A DNA stretch of 34,750 nt, taken from contig NZ_SSOA01000018.1 in NCBI RefSeq assembly GCF_004801395.1, positions 1 to 34,750 of the forward strand, in the 5' to 3' direction. Below the pieces are notes generated by a model, which did not search any database, was not told the DNA's origin, and saw only the letters and a program-made list of their open reading frames with translations. How positions within the stretch are numbered: position 1 is the first letter of the stretch; each line of letters opens with the position of its first letter. This DNA comes from Gillisella terrae (GTDB lineage: Bacteria > Pseudomonadota > Alphaproteobacteria > Rhizobiales > Rhizobiaceae). This document shows positions 7,977 through 16,496 of this stretch, in pieces. A program made the position numbers and the translations under genes.

Positions 7977-10231
7977 CAGGCGGCCTCAAGCAGAATGCGA
8001 CCCAGAATTTTATGGGCATCATCGCCAAGTCTTTTCACGCTTTGCTCGAAAGATGTCGCCACGTCGGCTTCGTGATCTGTGGTCAGCAGCAGAATGATGT
8101 CGGCCTCAGCGGCGATTGCCTGTTGGTGCAGGGCGGCCTCCGTGCCGCAGGCATTGATGATGATGAAATCGGTGAGTTGCTGCTGGTTTTTTTCGACAAA
8201 CCGGGAATAGGTCGGGCGGGCGTAAGATGCGTTGGAGGTTGCGGTCGGGCGGGTTTGAACGGATTGCGTCCGCGGCAAAGACAGCCGTTCATACCGCAAT
8301 GTCTGCGGCAGAGGCGCGTAGGGCGCGTCGTCACCATCCACCTGATGCAATGCCGTGATCAGGCTCGGCCTGCCTTTGCCGCTGGATGAGGTGGCGCGCA
8401 TGGGTGTGCGCAAGGATTGCAGCGCGCCTGAGGCAAGCAGCACACCACGGTCACGATCAATCAGCTTTTGCACAATGTCACCGATGAAGGCGGATGCGGC
8501 CGGATGTCCGGCGGCGATGAAGGCAATGCTGATGCGCTCATAGCCTTCGCCACAATCGAGCAAAAAGCGGGTGGTGCTGGCGACTGCGTGGTCGTATGTC
8601 GGATCGTCTGGGGCAGAATGACCCACAGGGCTGGCCCTTAACATCCCCTCCATAGGCGCAATAGGAGAGACAAATCGTTTGCCCATGGCTTTGATCCAGG
8701 CCATCGGTGTGCGGCGCTTTGCTCGTACTTGCGCGCGCGCATCGGCAAGGATCGGGATATCCGAAATCGCCAGAGCAGGAACGGACGGTGTTTCATCCGC
8801 TTCTATCAGCCCTTCATCGAGAGAGGGTGCGGTGTCCGAGGCGGTGAAGGACGCGGCGGGCGGCTGGAGCGCTTCCCTCGGCAGTGCGGCTTTCGTCGGC
8901 AACGGCGTGCTGCGGGGCGACGACAGCATTTCGCGCAGGATGGCAAGGGTGCTGCCGAAGGCCAGGCCAAACAGGGTGGCCGCCACCAAAATCATGATTT
9001 TCAGCACGGTCACCGATTTCTTGACAGCAATGGCCGGGGTGATCACGCGGGAATTGTTGATGGAGATCGTCTGTTCCTGGCTCAACTCTTCGGCACGGTT
9101 GAGGAAGGCCTTGTAAATGGTGCGCACGGCATCCGCTTCGCTTTCCAGCTGCCGCAGCTTGATTTGGCGCGCGCCGCTGTCAAAACTGCTCTGCGTCAAG
9201 CTTTTCAGGCGCTCTTCCAGCGATTTGCGATTGGCCACGGCGCGGTCATAGCTGGCCTTGACCGATTGGCGCAACCGATCCAGCTCTTGCTGGATGGCGC
9301 GTTGCATGGCCGCGACCTGTGAGTTGATGGCCTTAAGCTGCGGATGGTTGGCTCCAAGACTGGTCTCGGCCTCGGCCTGTCGGTCCAGCAATTGCACATA
9401 GCGATCGCGCAACAGGCCCATGGTGCTCGATTGCACGGCCTCGGGAATGCCGCCCGCCTGAACCCCGCTGAGGGTGAGATTACGGATCTGATCGTAAACC
9501 GACTGCTGCTGCTCTTCAACACCGCGCGCTGCGATCAGCTGTTGGTTGAGGCCGGACAATTGCTGATCAATCACCAGACCGTTGCTGCCGGTGGTGGCCA
9601 ATCCATTGGCTGATTTGAATGTTTCAACGGCGGTTTCAGCCTTGCGAACACGGTCGCGCAATTCGCTGGCCTGTGCCTGAAATGCACTGCTGGCGCGTCG
9701 TGCGGCGTCGGCGCGGGCTTCATCAAGCTGCTTCAGGTAAACAGTGGCCACCATATTGGCGATGTCGGCTGCCTTTTTTGGATCAGGATGGTCTACCGTG
9801 ATCGACATGATCAGCGACTGGCCCTCACGCTCGACCTTGATGTGCTTGATCAGCGCCGCCATGGTGGCGTCCACAATGGCGTCTTTATCAAGAAGAGCAG
9901 ACGGCTTGGGAGCCTTGAAATACGGATCCTCAGTCAAATCCAGCCGGTTGATGACTTCTGTGAGCACCGCACTGGACAACACAACATAGATCTGGCTGTC
10001 CAGACTGGCGGGATCAACCTGAGTGGCCGTGCCAGACGGGCGGCTCTCGCTTGTGCTGGCGGACAGGCCACGCGGGTCCAGCAAAATCTGCGTGGTGGAT
10101 ACATAGACCGGCTTCAGGGTGAGCGCATAGATCAGGGCAAGAGCGGCAAACACCACGGCACCCACAGCCAGATATTGCCAGCGCCGCCTCAAGATCCCGG
10201 GGATTTGAAAAATGTCGATATCCATTTTCAT
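7976..10231 (-). CDS. Wzc/ExoP/GumC-like polysaccharide co-polymerase with degenerate kinase half
   Basis: A 751-residue inner-membrane protein. A Wzz domain with TM1 at about 20-38 is followed by a long periplasmic coiled-coil region (190-390, rich in Ala/Glu/Gln), a GNVR-like stretch and TM2 at about 410-432. The C-terminal cytoplasmic half follows the BY-kinase/ParA fold pattern (RISIAFIAAGHPAASAF...RGVLLASG) but the Walker A GEGKST is replaced by AGHPAASA, and the Asp of Walker A' is missing. No C-terminal Tyr cluster is present. It should set chain length or polymerisation without kinase activity. No strong ribosome binding site marks the start: ATG 10231 or 10225 are both possible; 10231 was chosen, and a longer frame to 10288 runs into an intergenic repeat. 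Confidence 0.85.
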   Translation of the reverse strand: MKMDIDIFQIPGILRRRWQYLAVGAVVFAALALIYALTLKPVYVSTTQILLDPRGLSASTSESRPSGTATQVDPASLDSQIYVVLSSAVLTEVINRLDLTEDPYFKAPKPSALLDKDAIVDATMAALIKHIKVEREGQSLIMSITVDHPDPKKAADIANMVATVYLKQLDEARADAARRASSAFQAQASELRDRVRKAETAVETFKSANGLATTGSNGLVIDQQLSGLNQQLIAARGVEEQQQSVYDQIRNLTLSGVQAGGIPEAVQSSTMGLLRDRYVQLLDRQAEAETSLGANHPQLKAINSQVAAMQRAIQQELDRLRQSVKASYDRAVANRKSLEERLKSLTQSSFDSGARQIKLRQLESEADAVRTIYKAFLNRAEELSQEQTISINNSRVITPAIAVKKSVTVLKIMILVAATLFGLAFGSTLAILREMLSSPRSTPLPTKAALPREALQPPAASFTASDTAPSLDEGLIEADETPSVPALAISDIPILADARAQVRAKRRTPMAWIKAMGKRFVSPIAPMEGMLRASPVGHSAPDDPTYDHAVASTTRFLLDCGEGYERISIAFIAAGHPAASAFIGDIVQKLIDRDRGVLLASGALQSLRTPMRATSSSGKGRPSLITALHQVDGDDAPYAPLPQTLRYERLSLPRTQSVQTRPTATSNASYARPTYSRFVEKNQQQLTDFIIINACGTEAALHQQAIAAEADIILLLTTDHEADVATSFEQSVKRLGDDAHKILGRILLEAA

Positions 10232-10254
10232 GCTCAGGACCAAAGGGTCCGCCA

Positions 10255-10305
10255 GTTCGTTTGTCTGTTCGAGAAAACCGATTCCCACTTTTCAGCCACG
10301 GCTCT
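10255..10305. repeat. Rhizobial-type intergenic repeat copy
   Basis: GTTTGTCTGTTCGAGAAAACC followed by GATTCCCACTTTTCAGCC matches the words seen at 1040-1075 (TTTGTC...GGGAAAACTGGATTCCACTTTTCCC) and, on the other strand, at 12510-12535. It lies in the leader of the Wzc-like gene. Confidence 0.55.
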
Positions 10306-10338
10306 AAAATGCCACGTTGTGGTTAACGAGATGTGATT

Positions 10339-10367
10339 TTGGCAAGTGTTAGTCACGTTTCTTTACT
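10339..10367 (+). promoter_or_regulatory. Possible promoter for the GT4 gene
   Basis: TTGGCA (10339-10344) and TTTACT (10362-10367) are 17 bases apart. The -35 box is good, the -10 box only fair. About 95 bases of leader would separate it from the GT4 start at 10467. The AT-rich area must also hold a minus-strand promoter for the Wzc-like operon, which I cannot place. Confidence 0.35.
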
Positions 10368-10466
10368 AATTTGTACATTATTAAGACGGTTTTTCAGAAG
10401 TTGCTTTACCATTCTATCAAGGCGCTCTAACCAAGTGATGGGGACATAACCAGCGGAGGTGTTCGG

Positions 10467-11657
10467 ATGATCATCGGCGCACGTAAATCGGTTCAGGTGC
10501 CAGCCTCACCTGCGGCACCGCTGATTGTTCAGGTGGTGCGCCAATACCCGCCCGCGCAGGGTGGCCTGGAAGATGTTGTCTCCAATCTCAGCCGTGCACT
10601 GTGTGCCCGCGGGTTTCGTGTGCGTGTTATCACGCTTGATCGGGTGTTTTCCGCCCCGGCGCGTCAGCTTGCGGCATTTGAAGTGATGGATGGCGTTGAG
10701 GTTGTGCGCATTCCCTATCGCGGCAGCAGTCGCTATCCTGTTGCTTTATCGGTGTTTCGCCATCTGGCTGATGCCGATCTTGTGCATGTGCATGGGGTGG
10801 ATTTCTTTTTTGATGCGCTGGCGCTTGGTCGTTTCATGCATGGCGCGCCCATGGTTGCCACCACCCATGGCGGCTTTTTTCACACCCGCAAATATGCCCG
10901 GATCAAGAAAATCTGGTTTCAAACACTGACAAGGCTGTCGGCCAGCGCCTATGCGGCCATTGCCTGTTGCAGCGCCTCTGATCTTGCCTTGTTTCGAACC
11001 ATCCAGCCGGAGCATTCCGTGCTGGTGGAAAACGGTGTTGATACCGCCAAATTCGCCAATCTCGCGTCGCCAAGACCGGTCAAGCGGATGATCACTATTG
11101 GCCGTTTTTCCGAAAACAAACGGCTGGATCGTCTGCTGGAGATGATGGCGGCGCTGGTGGCGCGGGATGCGGAATGGCGACTGGATATTGCCGGATCGCC
11201 CTCTGATCTGTCCGCTACCGATGTGAATGCCCTGATCGATAAAAACGGCTTGCGCAAACATGTCAGCCTGCATGTTTCTGCCGACAACGACAGGCTCAAG
11301 CAGTTGATTTCGCAATCCTCGCTGTTTGTCTCGGCCTCTGCCTATGAAGGGTTCGGATTGGTGGCTGTTGAAGCCATGAGTGCCGGTCTCTTGCCGGTTT
11401 TGCATCAAAATGATGCCTATGCGGCGCTGGCTGCCAGGCATAAAGACATTCATCTGGCAGATTTCGCCAATCCGCAGGCCAGCGCAGATGATATCCTGTG
11501 TGCCTATGATGCGCTGTCAAACAATATCAATCTGCGGGCTGATTTGCAGGCCGCCACCCTCAGCTATTCGTGGGAGCGGGTGGCGCAGCGCTATATCGAG
11601 CTTTACCGCAAGGCTTCCGGCGAGCGTGTTGTCTCGTCGGTTTGCCAACCCCAATAA
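10467..11657 (+). CDS. Glycosyltransferase family 4 (GT-B)
   Basis: A 396-residue retaining glycosyltransferase. The N-terminal half has the GT4 opening (VVRQYPPAQGGLEDVV) for acceptor binding and the C-terminal half has ITIGRFSENKRLDRLLEM plus the EX7E motif, Glu294-x7-Glu302 in SAYEGFGLVAVEAMSAG, which contacts the nucleotide sugar. No membrane segment is evident, so it probably acts on the lipid-linked EPS precursor at the cytoplasmic face. GGAGG seven bases before the ATG supports the start. It is transcribed away from the Wzc-like operon and its last 55 bases overlap the convergent GT2 gene. Donor sugar unknown. Confidence 0.9.
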   Translation: MIIGARKSVQVPASPAAPLIVQVVRQYPPAQGGLEDVVSNLSRALCARGFRVRVITLDRVFSAPARQLAAFEVMDGVEVVRIPYRGSSRYPVALSVFRHLADADLVHVHGVDFFFDALALGRFMHGAPMVATTHGGFFHTRKYARIKKIWFQTLTRLSASAYAAIACCSASDLALFRTIQPEHSVLVENGVDTAKFANLASPRPVKRMITIGRFSENKRLDRLLEMMAALVARDAEWRLDIAGSPSDLSATDVNALIDKNGLRKHVSLHVSADNDRLKQLISQSSLFVSASAYEGFGLVAVEAMSAGLLPVLHQNDAYAALAARHKDIHLADFANPQASADDILCAYDALSNNINLRADLQAATLSYSWERVAQRYIELYRKASGERVVSSVCQPQ

Positions 11658-12478
11658 CCGCGCCATATGCCGGATAACCATGCCCATTTATAGCGGGCTT
11701 CGCGGATATTCAGACGCGCCAGCGCCAGACAGGAGCCAACAAACGGGCGCATGATGCGCCAGCCGAGATAGCGAAGGGAAAAGTGATGTTTGCGTAAAAG
11801 CGCGCCAAAGCCTGCGCCATATTTCGCGGCGCGCTCGATCCGTTTTGGGTTGTCTTGGGCAACCACCTGATCATGATGAACAATAAGCTGCGGAAAATAG
11901 ATGAGTTTTGCCCCCGATGCGATGGCCCGTAACAGGATATCGGCCTCTTCGCCACTCTGGAACGGTGTTTGCGCACCAACGCCAAGGCGTTCATCAAAGC
12001 CGCCAATGGAGGTGAGAAGGCTTGCTTTGATGAAAATGCCATTGGAATTGCCGCAACTGAGGAAATTGTCGCGGGTAATGGTGCATTGGTTCTCGCCGGT
12101 CGGACTGACTGACGGGCAGTTTTGTGCATCAAGCGTGCGGCCGGTGGCAATGTCCAGCAAAGGGTCAGCGGTGAAAAGCCGGTACACGGTGGACAGCGTG
12201 TCAGGCCCATACCAGCAGTCATCATCGGGAAAGGCAAGGAAATCGGTGTGGGCAGCCTGGATGCCAACATTGCGTGCTTTTGACAGACCCCGCTCTGAGC
12301 GAAGATGGCGAATGGGGAAATGGGCGCGAAACGGCTCGATCAGCGACACCAGCCGGTCATCCGTGTTTTGGTCAACCACGATCACTTCGAATTGGCGAAA
12401 ACTTTGCCGCTGCAAGGAGGCAAACAAGCGCTTGAGATGGTCGTTTCGATCAACGGTGCAAACAATCAGGCTGAACAC
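11603..12478 (-). CDS. Glycosyltransferase family 2 (GT-A)
   Basis: A 291-residue inverting glycosyltransferase with the family start (MFSLIVCTVDRNDHLKRLF), VIVVDQNTDD, SKARNVGI and the metal-binding Asp cluster FPDDDCWY (Asp85-87). GGFDERLGVGAQ and GEEADILLRAI supply the later acceptor/base region. The start codon is GTG with GAGG seven bases upstream. It would add a sugar to the growing EPS repeat unit; specificity cannot be read. It lies opposite to its neighbours and overlaps the 3' end of the GT4 gene by 55 bases. Confidence 0.9.
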   Translation of the reverse strand: MFSLIVCTVDRNDHLKRLFASLQRQSFRQFEVIVVDQNTDDRLVSLIEPFRAHFPIRHLRSERGLSKARNVGIQAAHTDFLAFPDDDCWYGPDTLSTVYRLFTADPLLDIATGRTLDAQNCPSVSPTGENQCTITRDNFLSCGNSNGIFIKASLLTSIGGFDERLGVGAQTPFQSGEEADILLRAIASGAKLIYFPQLIVHHDQVVAQDNPKRIERAAKYGAGFGALLRKHHFSLRYLGWRIMRPFVGSCLALARLNIREARYKWAWLSGIWRGYWGWQTDETTRSPEALR

Positions 12479-12499
12479 GCGCGGGCCTCATCTGGTTTT

Positions 12500-12600
12500 A
12501 GAGCATCGGCTGAAAAGTGGGAACCGGTTTTCAGATCAATCCGATGCGGAAACAAAAACGGAGAGCATCGGGCTGTTTCCAGTTTTCTGCACGATGCTCT
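12500..12600. repeat. Rhizobial-type palindromic element with two hairpins
   Basis: GCATCGG (12503-12509) pairs with CCGATGC (12541-12547) around GAAAAGTGGGAACCGGTTTTC, and AGAGCATCG (12562-12570) pairs with CGATGCTCT (12592-12600). This two-palindrome layout of about 100 bases is like the mosaic intergenic elements of rhizobia. It sits between the divergent GT2 and flippase genes. Confidence 0.7.
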
Positions 12601-12681
12601 ATGTCGAAGATCTGCAAAGATCTTTCTTTGCTTCGCGGCACTCTTCAGAACAAATCTGACCGCCGCAGTGAGAACTGCCTG

Positions 12682-12712
12682 TTTATACCTGTGATGTTAA
12701 GCCACCTATAAT
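12682..12712 (+). promoter_or_regulatory. Possible promoter of the flippase gene
   Basis: A perfect TATAAT at 12707-12712 lies about 39 bases before the flippase ATG. The -35 region (TTTATA/TTATAC around 12682-12688) is weak, so this may need an activator or an extended -10. Confidence 0.4.
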
Positions 12713-12750
12713 GTATTTTCGTCACGCATGCTTTGTCTAAAGGACTGTGA

Positions 12751-14265
12751 ATGAATAAGGGCATTGTTGCCAATTCTGCCTTCAATGCGGCAGCGGGATT
12801 AACCTTGCTGGCCACGGGCTTTCTGTGCTCCATTTTTATCGCGCGGATGCTTGGGCCGGAGGCGAACGGGGTTGTTGCCTTCTCGGTCTGGCTTGCCTCC
12901 ACGGCAGCCCTGGTGGCAGAGCTTGGCACCGGCATTCTGCTGCTGCGTCTTTTGCCGCGTTTGCGCGCAGAAGGCTATAGCGAACAGGATCGCAAGGGGT
13001 TTGCGGCCTATCTGCTATGGCCGGTCGTTGGTTCGACATTGCTGCTGCTGGCGCTGTATTTTCTGTTTTTCTGGGTGGCGGAGGCAGAGCACTGGGCAAA
13101 AACCAGCCCCGTGGTGCTGATAATCACCGGCATTTTGTTCGTGACCCAATCGATCGGCATGTTTACCAAGAACTATCTGGTGGGTGAGCAACGGGTTGAT
13201 ATTTTCTTTCGCATGACGCTGACGGCGGGCCTGTTGCAATTGGCAGGCGTGGTCGTGGGTGGTCTGGTCTGGGGCATGTCCGGCGCTTTGGCGGGCTATG
13301 TGCTTGCTTATGTGTCGCAATTTCTGTTTGCGCTGGGGCTTTTGCGCTCGCGGGTCAAAACCTGTGGTATCGGACCGCGTTATCTCGCGGGTTCGTCCTT
13401 TATTCTCTCACTCGAATTCATGGTGGATTCGATTTTTCTCAATCGGATCGAGCTGTTTTTTCTGCAACGCTATCAGGGTGTAGAAACAGTGGGCTATTAT
13501 GCGGTGGCGTTTTCGCTGGCCAATCTGGCGCTGCAATTGCCCATCCAGCTTTCCGGCAGTCTGGTGCCCTATTATTCCGAGCATTTGCAGCGTGAGCCGA
13601 GTGGGCGTTTGCCTGTTGCGATGTTTTCGTCGGTGGTGCGAAGCCTTGCCTATTTCACCTTGCCGATGAGCTTTGGCCTGGCCGCTATTTCGCACCGGCT
13701 GGTGACAATGGTGTTTGGCGATGCCTTTGCGCCGAGTGCATCGGTGCTTTCCATTCTGGCCCTGAGCGTGCCTCTGGTGGTGGCCTGTCAGGTGGGCACA
13801 CAATATATGTTTGCGATCGATAAAATCCGCGAACGGCTGTTTGTTGGTCTGGGATGTGCCGTGATCATGCTGGGCGGAGATGTGATCTTGATCCCCACCT
13901 ATGCTGGCGAAGGGGCGGCCTTTGTGCGCATTCTGGTGTTTCTGGTGATGAGCATTGTCATGCTGCGGTGGATGAATTTTGAAGGCTCTCTCGCGCCATT
14001 GGGCATCAGCCTGATCAAGGTCGCCGTTGCCTCCGGGCTGTGTGCCGTTGCGGCTTTTGCCGTGTTGCAAGCTTTATCGGGTTTGGCGGGTTTGCTGCTG
14101 GCCATCCTTGCGGCGGTGTTTGCCTATCTTCTGGCGCTCAAACTGTTGCGCGTTGTGCCAATGGGCGATGTGGCGGTGATGTCTCGTCTGTCCAGCCGCT
14201 TGCCGCGCCGATTGGTGGGGCCGTTCAATTTTGTGTTGATGCAGCTTTCCAACGGAAAAGCATAG
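12751..14265 (+). CDS. Wzx-like polysaccharide flippase (MOP superfamily)
   Basis: A 504-residue protein with about 12-14 hydrophobic segments from residue 5 on (FNAAAGLTLLATGFLCSIFIARMLG), the usual layout and opening of RfbX/Wzx-type flippases. It should move the undecaprenyl-linked EPS unit across the inner membrane to the polymerase. AGGA six bases before the ATG supports the start. The hydrolase gene follows 272 bases downstream on the same strand. Family assignment is firm; the exact substrate is not. Confidence 0.85.
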   Translation: MNKGIVANSAFNAAAGLTLLATGFLCSIFIARMLGPEANGVVAFSVWLASTAALVAELGTGILLLRLLPRLRAEGYSEQDRKGFAAYLLWPVVGSTLLLLALYFLFFWVAEAEHWAKTSPVVLIITGILFVTQSIGMFTKNYLVGEQRVDIFFRMTLTAGLLQLAGVVVGGLVWGMSGALAGYVLAYVSQFLFALGLLRSRVKTCGIGPRYLAGSSFILSLEFMVDSIFLNRIELFFLQRYQGVETVGYYAVAFSLANLALQLPIQLSGSLVPYYSEHLQREPSGRLPVAMFSSVVRSLAYFTLPMSFGLAAISHRLVTMVFGDAFAPSASVLSILALSVPLVVACQVGTQYMFAIDKIRERLFVGLGCAVIMLGGDVILIPTYAGEGAAFVRILVFLVMSIVMLRWMNFEGSLAPLGISLIKVAVASGLCAVAAFAVLQALSGLAGLLLAILAAVFAYLLALKLLRVVPMGDVAVMSRLSSRLPRRLVGPFNFVLMQLSNGKA

Positions 14266-14537
14266 AGGCCCTTTATTGGACGTTGCGCCATGAAACTATG
14301 TTGAATGAAAGTATGGGCGGATAGAATCATTTCTGGAACATAAGGATGAACGGTGGAAGAAAGATTTAATACTAATTTTATTGGACAGCGTTAAAGTTCA
14401 TCCGTTTGCGAGACGTGTCTGGTCCAGGCCAAATTATGCAGCAGATTAAAAGTATTACAGGGTCTTTCATGCGCCATATAGGGTGATCGGCGCTGTGGGG
14501 CCATGCCAGTCGGGGTTGGTATGAGAGGGGTGTATTG

Positions 14538-16394
14538 ATGGCAAGCATAGCCGATAGGGCTGGTCTGGTGTTTGGCGCGCGGCAGGATCCGCGCCAAAAA
14601 TCCGCGGCTGCTCCGGTGAGCTTTGCCGGAACATTTGGGCTGTTGCAAGCGGCAGATGGTTTATCGTCGCGCAATGCGGCTGTGCTGTTTGTGCCGCCGT
14701 GGGGTTTTGAAGAAATGTGCACCCACAAACTCTTTCGCATCATGGCAGAGGAGTTGGCGGCGGATGGGATTGCCAGCCTGCGGTTTGACTATCCGGGCAC
14801 GGGCGATGCGCTGGACGAACCAAAGGGCGCGATAACGCTTGAGATCTGGCAGGAGACCGTGACGGCGGCACTCACACTGTTGCGCGAAAAAGCAGGGGGC
14901 GTTCCGGTGATGCTGGTGGGCCACGGACTGGGGGCGTCGCTGGCGCTTCAGATGGCGCAGGCGCTTGATGCCGGGCAAGAGAGCGGGCTTTGCGGTCTGG
15001 TTGCCATGGCACCGGTCTCTTCCGGTCGCTCTTACCTGCGGGAATTGCAGTTCTGGGCGCAAGTGATTGATGATGGCCTGAGCCTTGATCCTGCTTTGCG
15101 GCTTCGCGGTGTAACCGCCATTGGCGGCCATATCATGCCTGAGGGTGTGGCGAGTGTCTTGAAGAAAAGCGATTTTGCGAGTGCTGTGCCGCATCCTTCT
15201 CTTCCGCATCTGTTCGTCAATCGGTCTGAGCGCCCCAGTGACAAACTGCTGGCGGAGGCAATGGCGGCCAAGGGCGCGCGCGTCGAGATGATTGATTACA
15301 CGGGCTTCGACGCCATGGTTGCGCAGCCGTCCGTTGCGCAAATGCCTATGGCAACGGTGGAGGCTGTGGTCAGTTGGGTGGTGTGCCGGGCCGCCGCTTT
15401 GGGCAAGCCGGATAGCGGGATGGTTTCAGACGATGGTCAGGACAGCGCGTCTTTGGAGGCCGATGAATTTCGTGAGACAGCCATGCGCTTCGGGCGTGAT
15501 AAAAGGCTATATGGCATTTTGTGCGAACCAAGAACGGAACGGCGCGGAGCCGTGGTGCTTTTGGTCGGCACGGCCTACGACCGCCATGCCGGATGGGGAC
15601 GCGCCAACGTTGCCATGGCCCGCAGGCTGGCAGAGGTGGGAATAGCATCTTTCCGGTTTGATGCGGCCAATGTTGGCGATAGTCCGCCAGTACCAGGCCT
15701 GCCAGAACAGGTGCTTTACGCTGAAACGCAATATGATGATGTCGAAGCGGCGCTCAATATGTTTGAAGCGCGCCATTTGCTGCCCGCAGTGGCGGCAGGC
15801 CGGTGCAGCGGTGGTTATCTGGCCTTTTCCAGTTGCACAAAGGACCACCGTCTTGCGGGATTGTGCCTTGCCAACGCCTATGCTTTTTACTGGGATCCCG
15901 CCTGCGATGTCGATGTGGCTTTGCGCGTGGTGCCGCGCTCGCTGGATACCTACACAAAGTTGATCTTCACGGGCAGCACATTCCGGCGGCTGCTTCGGCG
16001 TGAGGTTGATGTGAAGAACGCCGCCCGCAATTTTGGGCGGGTGATGACGGGCCGTATTTTGAACGGGTTGCAATTTGGAAACTGGCTCACGGCCCGTGCC
16101 CGTGTGAATCATGCCCAGGTGCGCGCGGCCTTTGCAAGGCTTGCAAAGCGCAAGGTCAAGATCACACTGCTCTACAGCGAAAATGACATCGGACTGGAGC
16201 ACGTCTATCAACATTTCGGCAGCAACGGCCGGCGGTTGGCGCGCTATAGCAATGTCAAAATGGCAGTTTTACCCGGTATGGATCACAACCTCTCACCGGC
16301 TTCGGCCCAGCAGCGCTATTTTGAAGAGATCCGCAATCTGGCTTTCAGCGTTGGTTCATGCGCATCCGATGCGAAACCAAAGTCTACCGCATAA
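14538..16394 (+). CDS. Tandem alpha/beta hydrolase, exosortase/EPS-associated type
   Basis: A 618-residue protein made of two alpha/beta-hydrolase domains. Domain 1 (about 25-280) keeps LRFDYPGTGDA but its nucleophile elbow reads GHGLG (128-132), with Gly where Ser is expected, and the usual His site reads GFDAM, so it looks inactive. Domain 2 (about 310-610) has elbow GRCSG with Cys423 as candidate nucleophile, YSEND (Asp550) and GMDHN (His583), a plausible Cys-His-Asp triad. Related hydrolases, separate rather than fused, occur in exosortase/EPS loci. Role here, such as acyl removal or transfer on EPS or its precursor, is inference. GAGAGGGG seven bases before the ATG sets the start; a TTG one codon earlier is less likely. 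Confidence 0.8.
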   Translation: MASIADRAGLVFGARQDPRQKSAAAPVSFAGTFGLLQAADGLSSRNAAVLFVPPWGFEEMCTHKLFRIMAEELAADGIASLRFDYPGTGDALDEPKGAITLEIWQETVTAALTLLREKAGGVPVMLVGHGLGASLALQMAQALDAGQESGLCGLVAMAPVSSGRSYLRELQFWAQVIDDGLSLDPALRLRGVTAIGGHIMPEGVASVLKKSDFASAVPHPSLPHLFVNRSERPSDKLLAEAMAAKGARVEMIDYTGFDAMVAQPSVAQMPMATVEAVVSWVVCRAAALGKPDSGMVSDDGQDSASLEADEFRETAMRFGRDKRLYGILCEPRTERRGAVVLLVGTAYDRHAGWGRANVAMARRLAEVGIASFRFDAANVGDSPPVPGLPEQVLYAETQYDDVEAALNMFEARHLLPAVAAGRCSGGYLAFSSCTKDHRLAGLCLANAYAFYWDPACDVDVALRVVPRSLDTYTKLIFTGSTFRRLLRREVDVKNAARNFGRVMTGRILNGLQFGNWLTARARVNHAQVRAAFARLAKRKVKITLLYSENDIGLEHVYQHFGSNGRRLARYSNVKMAVLPGMDHNLSPASAQQRYFEEIRNLAFSVGSCASDAKPKSTA

Positions 16395-16496
16395 TTTTCA
16401 CCTTCAATCGATTCCGATTTAAGGCATTATGCAGTAGATTTTATTTTGCCGCATGTACGTTATCGTTTTATTGAGGACAATAAAACGCGACATGCT
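16395..16496. repeat. Intergenic palindromes between convergent genes
   Basis: A repeat copy with GATTTAAGGCATTATGCAGT (16417-16436) is followed by a strong palindrome: CGTTTTATTG (16464-16473) and CAATAAAACG (16478-16487) with a 4-base loop, flanked by GCATGT (16451-16456) and ACATGC (16490-16495). The second could end transcription of the two converging genes, although no clean T tract follows. Confidence 0.6.

Noticed and set aside
10232..10288. N-terminal extension of the Wzc-like gene (start at 10288)
   Set aside because: It reads through a repeat copy; the Wzz domain begins right after the ATG at 10231/10225.
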